In this document: positions 57,931 through 64,000 of the stretch, piece by piece | Layout: each line of letters opens with the position of its first letter | How positions within the stretch are numbered: the first letter of the stretch is position 1 | Assembly (NCBI GenBank): GCA_002946415.1 | Contig: NJPS01000043.1 | Coordinates: 372,001-436,000 of the forward strand | DNA length: 64,000 nucleotides | Direction of reading: 5' to 3' | Origin: Rutstroemia sp. NJR-2017a BVV2 | Lineage: Eukaryota; Ascomycota; Leotiomycetes; Helotiales; Rutstroemiaceae | Made by a program: the position numbers and the translations under genes | The notes under the pieces: generated by a model | What the model was told of the DNA's origin: nothing | The model's database searches: none | Seen by the model: only the letters and a program-made list of their open reading frames with translations

Positions 57931-60009
57931 TTTGGGGGGGAGGGGTGGGTGTTGTGTTGTGTGTGTTGTGGTGGTGGTGTGGATGGGGTTTTAGATGTGT
58001 GATGGCATTTGGTTTAGACAACGAATTATGTATATCACACGAGAGAAGAAGGCAAGAAATTTGAGAAAACTTGATGAAAGAATCGATATATAAAACCTCG
58101 AGGAAATAGTACGACAGTAGGCCTAGACGCCAGGAAGCCGACCCTGGCCCGTAACCGCCGGACCAACCCAACGTCCTCAGCCACCTATGAAACCTGTGGT
58201 GAGATCGATGTTGGTGGTAAGCGCAGATTGGAATGGAATTAGATGATTAAATGAGGAAATTTACATTTAGATGGAGGAGGGTAGGCGTTTGTGTTTTCGT
58301 CTGATTGGAGAGGGAAAGGAGGGCAGGCGAGGTTGGGTTAGGGGTATGGAGAGTCGCTCGCTTATCTAGAAGATGACCCCTGGGGGATTGCGAGGGGAAG
58401 TTTTCGAGGTGGTGTTTTGATGGGAAGGTTGGGCGTGTGTTAGCTCGGGAGTTAGTGTCGTTAAACGGATTCTAGATGTATCCTTGTCCTAAATACAAGT
58501 TGTAAATGGGAAAGTTGAAGGTCAAGATACGTTCTCTAATCCTTTCTTACAGACGCACATATTGATTTTCCTAGTCCGAATAGATTCTTCGAGGTGAAGA
58601 TGGTCTGGTTCCACACGCCGCATGCAATTCTTGATGGGGTTTTGGGATTATACATGACGGCGCAATCAATCTATCGCGCCAGAGCTTGTTGCGGAAGTCT
58701 CAACAACTCGCGCCATCTACAGAGTTTGGAATGCGTGACAATGGTGGATGAATTAGTTTTGGAAAATTGGTGGACCATAACCGTAAAGCCAAGCTGACTG
58801 AAGATTCTTGAAAAAAATTCTATGCGACTTAAAACTCGTGACTGAGTAGAAAGTCTTGCATATCAGTGGGGGGTGATGAGTAGTACCTGGTGCGAAAGTG
58901 CCCCAGCATGCGAAGGTCCTCTTGGTCGAGAAATCCCCAGCCTCATCCTAGAGCAAGTGTTCTATGAAAGAGAAATAAAAACCCGTGGTCACTTCCATGC
59001 TCAATGATCTTTGATGTCAGATTAATTGAACTACTGCATTGATATCTTGCAACACGATGAAACTGCTGCAGAAAGAACGCGAAACTTAGAGACTTACAGG
59101 TACAGAGAATGGATATCAGTGAATAGACGATCGAAGAGCGAAACAAGCTACTCTATGAACAAGCGGGAAATATTAGGCCTCCGGTAGGCGATGTGCTCTG
59201 CCTAGAAAGCGGCGAGGACTTATGAACCTTTTGAGCTCCCAGCAAGAATTATGGATATGAGGTGGTAAGAAAGGGAGAGGTTAATATCTAGTATACGAAA
59301 ATCATGAAACCATCTCGCCTAGATCTCTCCGTATCTGAACGCTGCGCACCACCAACATTTTCCGACTGAAATATAAGAATGAAAAGTCTTGCGAGAAGCT
59401 AGCGGCTTTCGAGAGTTTCGCCACAGGCTTGATTCGCAAGTTGAACAGTCTCAATGGTGAACATACGGAGCGGGGCGTTGGAAGGGCGAAAGAGTTTAGA
59501 CTGTTATCGGAGGCCAGGAATTGCAAACCCAGATTTCTTTGTTTTGGATCCCACCAAACATCTTTCTGTTTGGTCAAACTTATTTCGAATATTCAGGACT
59601 CTATTATCAATGCTAGAAATCGAGATGGCGGAAGGTGTATTAAAGATGCCTTTTCGGAATATCAAGTAGACCGTGAATTAAGGAAAAACCCTGATGAGTA
59701 GTAAGCATGAAATTCTTGCCTACGTGACAAGAAAACTGTGGTAAAACGTTGTTGGTTCTTTACCTTACGATGGCCGATCTGATGGCCGGCGAAATCGCGA
59801 AAATTTCAAACGACCCAGGTTTGGCGAAGGGGTCCGCGTCGCAAATCATGCATATACACGAGCTTGGTAGATGTATATAGGATGCCTGATTCCCATTCAC
59901 TTTACATGGATACACATCCTCATCATTGTAACGATCAACGATTGGAGTCAGTAACGGATATCTAGTATATGATAGCAGTAAGACCTCGCACGTACCAGAT
60001 CTTTGCAAT
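57931..60009. other. 2-kb gap of poorly conserved DNA
   Basis: No supported gene. Short frames at 58594-58797, 59302-59577 (minus) and 59429-59701 (plus) lack motifs and continuity. No repeat, tRNA or transposon end identified. Confidence 0.35.
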
Positions 60010-60894
60010 ATGCCGACAACAGCAACATCATCAGCGGCCCCCGCTCCGGACAATCATAAGGACAGTAATAGAAAAGGTAGTCACAAGCCTCCTTCCTAGA
60101 AAGCGAAAAAAGATACTGAGACCATTCCTGCTTCAAATTCATCCGGTCCAACTAAATCAACCGAAAGAAAAAGGTCACCTTCACATATTAGTATCAGCTC
60201 GGATCCCTCTCATCATGAACATGATTACATATCCAGCGATGACGGCAAATCAACAACCCCTAAACAGATACCTACCGTTAATCGCCTAGGCCGGTCTGCA
60301 GTCGGTGGATTAAGGCTCCCTGGAGCTCCTGGCCCTGAAGCACCACCAAATATTACAAGTCAGCGTTCAGGATACAGTGAAAGTAATGATCATAGCGACT
60401 TGGTAGAGCCGACTGAATCGATGAAATCCCTTGAACTGGCTTCAACTGGAAAGAAGCGTGAGCGTTCAAGCCCTTAGCCCCCGAAAAGACATGCTTCCAA
60501 GAAAAGTAAAGAGAAATCACCCGTTAGGCCGCTCACCGGTGGCAAATATTACGCTGGAAGTGGGGAAGTTAACTCTTCAACAATAAATGCTAGCTATTCA
60601 AAAGCATCTGCAAGGCCGGTCACGGGTCGTAAACATTACACTCGAAATCAGGAAGCCAAACCCTCTAGAGAAACTAACCCTTCCACAACACACGCCAGCT
60701 CTTCAAAAGCACCGGAAGCTCCACAGGTTCTCAAGGCAACTGGAGAAAGCTCTGCCACTACCGACGACCTGAAGTTTAGTTTTAACCCAGAAAGTAAGAA
60801 GTGGGAATGTGATAACTGCGGGGTTGGATATGTCCACAAAAAGAACGCACTGAAGTTGCACAAATGTAAAGAGGGAAAGGTGAAGAAACGGTAG
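60010..60894 (+). pseudogene. Zinc-finger protein ORF interrupted by two TAG codons
   Basis: A 294-codon frame from ATG 60010 to TAG 60892 stays coding-like throughout but contains in-frame TAG at 60097 and 60475. The translation is Ser/Pro/Lys-rich and disordered (KRHASKKSKEKSP and similar). It contains two imperfect repeats, each holding a TGGKYY or TGRKHY motif. It ends in a zinc-finger-like unit: ECDNCG, HKK, and a closing LHKC. Both TAGs lie in pyrimidine-rich context (CTTCCTAG, CCCTTAG) like 3' splice sites. A 75-nt in-frame intron from 60403 would remove the second, and an intron from a good donor (GTAAGACC at about 59978) to 60099 would remove the first. So it is either a pseudogene or a real spliced gene. 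The neighbouring gene at 61699 shares its layout. Confidence 0.5.
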
Positions 60895-61698
60895 CTTATA
60901 AGGATAAATTGTGGATCAAGCAAGCAGAAGACTGAGGAGTACAAAGCTGCAATCTTGCCTTGAAACTGAGAGAAGAGCGGGACAAGAATCGAGCCACATA
61001 GCATATATACGTGTGGATGTGAATCAAAAAAAGAAAAGATAAAAAAAGATAGACTAGATTGGGGGAAAATGTATAGCATTATATACGAATCGCTCCACAT
61101 CCAGTGTGAAGAATATGATATTATGTTGTAATTGATACTAGGCTCACCCAGACCTCACTGCCTCCAACAAGGCAACAAGGGTCGGCATAATGGCCGAACC
61201 GACTAAATTATTTGCGCGACGGCCACTCGGCCTGGCCCGGTGATTTTCTGCCTATTCAAATTCGGTAGTATACGGTTTTAACAGTTAGCATCCTCATGAA
61301 ACAAGAAGTTATTTGAACTGATCCGGAATTACTAACTCGCTAAGGCCAGCAACATCATCCGTGATTTGGCCGGAACTTTGTACGAGATACTATTTTCAGT
61401 GTCTTATCGGTGGCCGTGATGGATGCGAGCCTTGCTGGGGACGAGACACTCTGAGGGGCATATCCTCCAGGGTAAAGTTATGGCTGTTGCCTTGCTAACG
61501 GCATGGTCAATCGAGTGGAATGATGTATACACGATTTGAGTGTCCCTATATTTTGCTGCCTGTGTAACTCTCACAGTGTATAAGTAGGCTCTACCTACTA
61601 TTGCATTAACGTGTAGCACTGAAATGATATCTCCCTATACTCACCATAACTTCTATATCGAGCTCTGCAGAAAGATTTGGAGAAAATAAAAACACACT
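60895..61698. other. Gap between the two zinc-finger genes
   Basis: About 800 bases without a gene. It holds the promoter of the zinc-finger gene that starts at 61699. No motif recognised. Confidence 0.45.
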
Positions 61699-63045
61699 AT
61701 GCCGAAGACTAGAAGTGACCTAACAGAGAAGGAGAGAGCTAAACATAAGGAGGAGTCGGAAAGGATTAGAGAACGTATGAGAGGCCCTGGGACAACAGGA
61801 GCGACGCCATCAAGCAGCAAAGTGCCATCTGATAAACCAAATCAGCCAAGGAAATCGACATCTAAGAGCCAAAAACAAACTAGCGGCAGCGCAGAAGCGA
61901 CGAGACCGAAAACTGCTGGTAAAGGTGTTTCTTCGCGAAGGCCTATGGACCTGGTCACTCTTGAAGACCAATTCAGAAACTCGACTCTAGAACCAAGCGA
62001 CGACAGCAGTAATACAGACAGTGATGCAGAACATAGGACGACGGGCGGGAAGAGTGTATATCATTCTCGAAGACCTGCTGCTGTTAGCCACGCTGATCAG
62101 CCAAGATCCAGCCGTGACAAAAGTCCGGACGATTCTTCGTATGACAGCGATCGACATCGCCCGCGAACTAGCGCGCATGGAAAAAGACCTGCACATGGCG
62201 GGAAATCCGTCCCGGGATGGGAACCACAACCATACAATGAAGATGACGATCGCCGCAACGAGAGTCCACCGCGCCACCCGTCGGTGTCTGCGGGAAGCAA
62301 ACGACCGGCACACACATCACCTCAGGGCGAGACCAAGAGACCAAGAGAGCAACAACCGCGTACTGCGACTGCCGGGCCAAGCACCTCTGCAGCCAGCACG
62401 AGTTCCACGATGAAACCAGTTGAGGTGGACAAGGAAAACGTAGAATGCAGCAACTGTGGGAGGACATGGCACAAGAAACACATAGGCAGAGCACGAGCTC
62501 ATTGCAGCAAGGAGTTCTGCCTAAGGCGGCGCGAGCGCCACGATGCTTCCCAGCTCTCCCCAGAACAGATAGCGAAGCTCGAAGCCCGTATGACCGAATT
62601 TGCCCAAAAGGACTTCATACGCGAAACCAAACGCCACGACGGCACGACCAAGTACGACTGCAGGGTTTGCCAAGACGGAAAAGACCACAAAACGTACGAG
62701 GGAGTACAAAAGCATGTCAGGGATGAACATTTTTGCTTTCAACCTACGATCAAGACGTCAAGTAATCACCCCGCAACGTGCGTGTGCGGGCACCTTTTCC
62801 GGACACGACATCAAATGGATTACCATTATGAGAGCGGATCATGTGAGAAGAATCGCTTTGAACTAGTGGATTTGGTGGTCACCTTCGATAAGAATACCCA
62901 TAGGCAGTTTTACAGTTGTGCTGGCTGTGGAATAACTGAGGGCGCTGAAGGGCATGAGCTAGAGTATACAAGCAAGCATGTGTTGAAGAATGCGTGTGGA
63001 AAATGTCCGAGTCCCCCTAGGAAAAGGTACAGACATACATCCTAG
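61699..63045 (+). CDS. Lineage-specific zinc-finger protein, disordered N-terminus
   Basis: Intronless 448-residue protein with no recognised family. Residues 1-245 are highly charged and Ser/Lys/Arg/Pro-rich, starting with a helical Lys/Glu/Arg segment (EKERAKHKEESERIRERMR), followed by short repeats with SSYDSDRH and similar. The C-terminal half has four Cys/His clusters: ECSNCGRTWHKKH (Cys250, Cys253), DCRVC...HVRDEH at about 319-342, a C2H2-like finger, CVCGHLFRTRHQMDYH near 359, and SCAGC...H...CGKC near 406-432. Nucleic-acid binding in the nucleus is a reasonable inference. The first cluster matches the terminal unit of the interrupted ORF at 60010-60894 (EC-x-NCG then HKK), so the two are probably related tandem genes. 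The start is the first ATG of the frame. Confidence 0.65.
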   Translation: MPKTRSDLTEKERAKHKEESERIRERMRGPGTTGATPSSSKVPSDKPNQPRKSTSKSQKQTSGSAEATRPKTAGKGVSSRRPMDLVTLEDQFRNSTLEPSDDSSNTDSDAEHRTTGGKSVYHSRRPAAVSHADQPRSSRDKSPDDSSYDSDRHRPRTSAHGKRPAHGGKSVPGWEPQPYNEDDDRRNESPPRHPSVSAGSKRPAHTSPQGETKRPREQQPRTATAGPSTSAASTSSTMKPVEVDKENVECSNCGRTWHKKHIGRARAHCSKEFCLRRRERHDASQLSPEQIAKLEARMTEFAQKDFIRETKRHDGTTKYDCRVCQDGKDHKTYEGVQKHVRDEHFCFQPTIKTSSNHPATCVCGHLFRTRHQMDYHYESGSCEKNRFELVDLVVTFDKNTHRQFYSCAGCGITEGAEGHELEYTSKHVLKNACGKCPSPPRKRYRHTS

Positions 63046-64000
63046 AGAAGACATTGTACTAGATGGCCGATACTAAGGACAACTGTACGTATCGCTTGGA
63101 GCGATACGTTCATAAGGTAGAAATAAATATGGGTTGGCGTTTCGGAATCTTTCATTTTGTCCTCTGAATAGCAGATACATGTAGTTAGAAAATACATTCG
63201 GCGTTTGGCGTCTTGGATACAAGGGCATAAATAGAAATCGATACAGTATTTGTGATTCTCCTATCTATCCTGCATAGAGCAAGTGTCTCTAAACCGTGCC
63301 ATGATCATTGTTCCTACTTTTGCACTTACTGACGATGAGGATCCCGAGCACTGTGCCAGGAAAGTATGAATCTGACTGCCGTAGACCGTTACCGAACCAT
63401 CATCAAGAACTTGCCCTTAACATAGGCGAAGTCTTACTGGTGCTCATTCATAAATTGTATTTTTTCCATTGCCGATTAGCCCACTGGTACTATGGGATAG
63501 AATTTCTGTGCTCTCTAAAGCCCCAACTCGAACTTAGTTATTGTTGTAGCTGCAAAGACTCTTGCGGCACTTGCCACATATCTACCATCTTTGTAGCGAC
63601 CTAACAGAGGAAAAGCGAGTATCTAGAAACCCTTCAAAGATACGGTTCAATTCGAGCAGAAGATGTTATGGGAAGCGGAAAGTGTTTCATATTCATTCAC
63701 CCGCTATGCTATACAAAAACCAGCATAATGAAGCCAACCATATCGACGCCATCACCCAGACCCTACCGCTGATTCTGTCTCTCTAGGTATGCGTAATGAT
63801 GACAGAGCCCCCCACATGCTACCAGGAACGCCTTGCATGAATATAGTGTACTCAAGTATGTACTCAAAAAGAAAGTCATATACCAAATTCTCATACCAAT
63901 CCTTTACTTTATCCTCAGGAAACGTCGCTAGTGTCGACCATCGTCATCGCTATCTCCGTTGGGCCTTGAACTAGTACTGCCCACTGCGGTGGGACTACTC
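63046..64000. other. Right end of window, no gene seen
   Basis: About 950 bases with only short open frames, none with a motif. A gene beginning beyond 64000 cannot be excluded. Confidence 0.4.

Noticed and set aside
61600..63045. Zinc-finger gene as a transposon protein
   Set aside because: No terminal repeats, DDE/DDD triad, reverse-transcriptase or integrase motif is seen in or around it.

Overview
The window is nuclear DNA of a filamentous ascomycete (Pezizomycotina). The evidence is the many 45-140 nt GT-AG introns, the Zn2Cys6 transcription factors, a group III G-alpha subunit, a Hog1-type MAP kinase and a GPI-anchor pathway of fungal type. A leotiomycete is my guess, but nothing in the sequence proves it. 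I joined exons by hand and checked that each conserved gene closes in frame.

Layout: (i) 0.5-8.6 kb, an accessory-looking stretch. It holds an APC permease, a Zn2Cys6 regulator and an intronless DHA2-type MFS transporter. Between them lie AT-rich DNA, a small inverted-repeat element and a tandem CCG...CGG array in front of the MFS gene. A possible transport and regulation mini-cluster. (ii) 9.5-34.6 kb, housekeeping and signalling genes, all on the minus strand: glycogen phosphorylase, G-alpha (GNA-3 type), an Avl9 secretory protein, Hog1 MAPK and the GPI inositol-deacylase Bst1. They are separated by unusually long gene-free gaps (2.0, 4.6, 1.5 and 5.0 kb) rich in pyrimidine tracts and microsatellites. 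(iii) 34.6-37.9 kb, a gene-poor gap with decayed ORFs. (iv) 37.9-41.1 kb, an SDR and an FAD-linked oxidoreductase, both on plus. (v) 41.7-49.5 kb, a nodulin-like MFS transporter divergent from a Tms1/SERINC protein, then Mcd4 (GPI ethanolamine-phosphate transferase 1). (vi) 50.9-56.5 kb, a FarA/CTF1-like Zn2Cys6 factor whose zinc cluster is assembled across micro-exons, and a cytosolic LysM protein. (vii) 56.5-64 kb, poorly conserved DNA with a possibly frameshifted small membrane-protein gene and two related, probably lineage-specific zinc-finger genes, one carrying two in-frame TAG codons.

Bst1 and Mcd4 both act on the GPI anchor in the ER, Avl9 in late secretion, and Tms1 in membranes. G-alpha, Hog1 and glycogen phosphorylase are commonly linked to nutrient and stress responses. 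They look like neighbours by chance, not a cluster. I saw no rRNA, tRNA, CRISPR or complete transposon. No clearly novel system is proven. The best candidates for follow-up are the zinc-finger pair, the promoter array with its neighbouring regulator, and the Hog1 3' intron.
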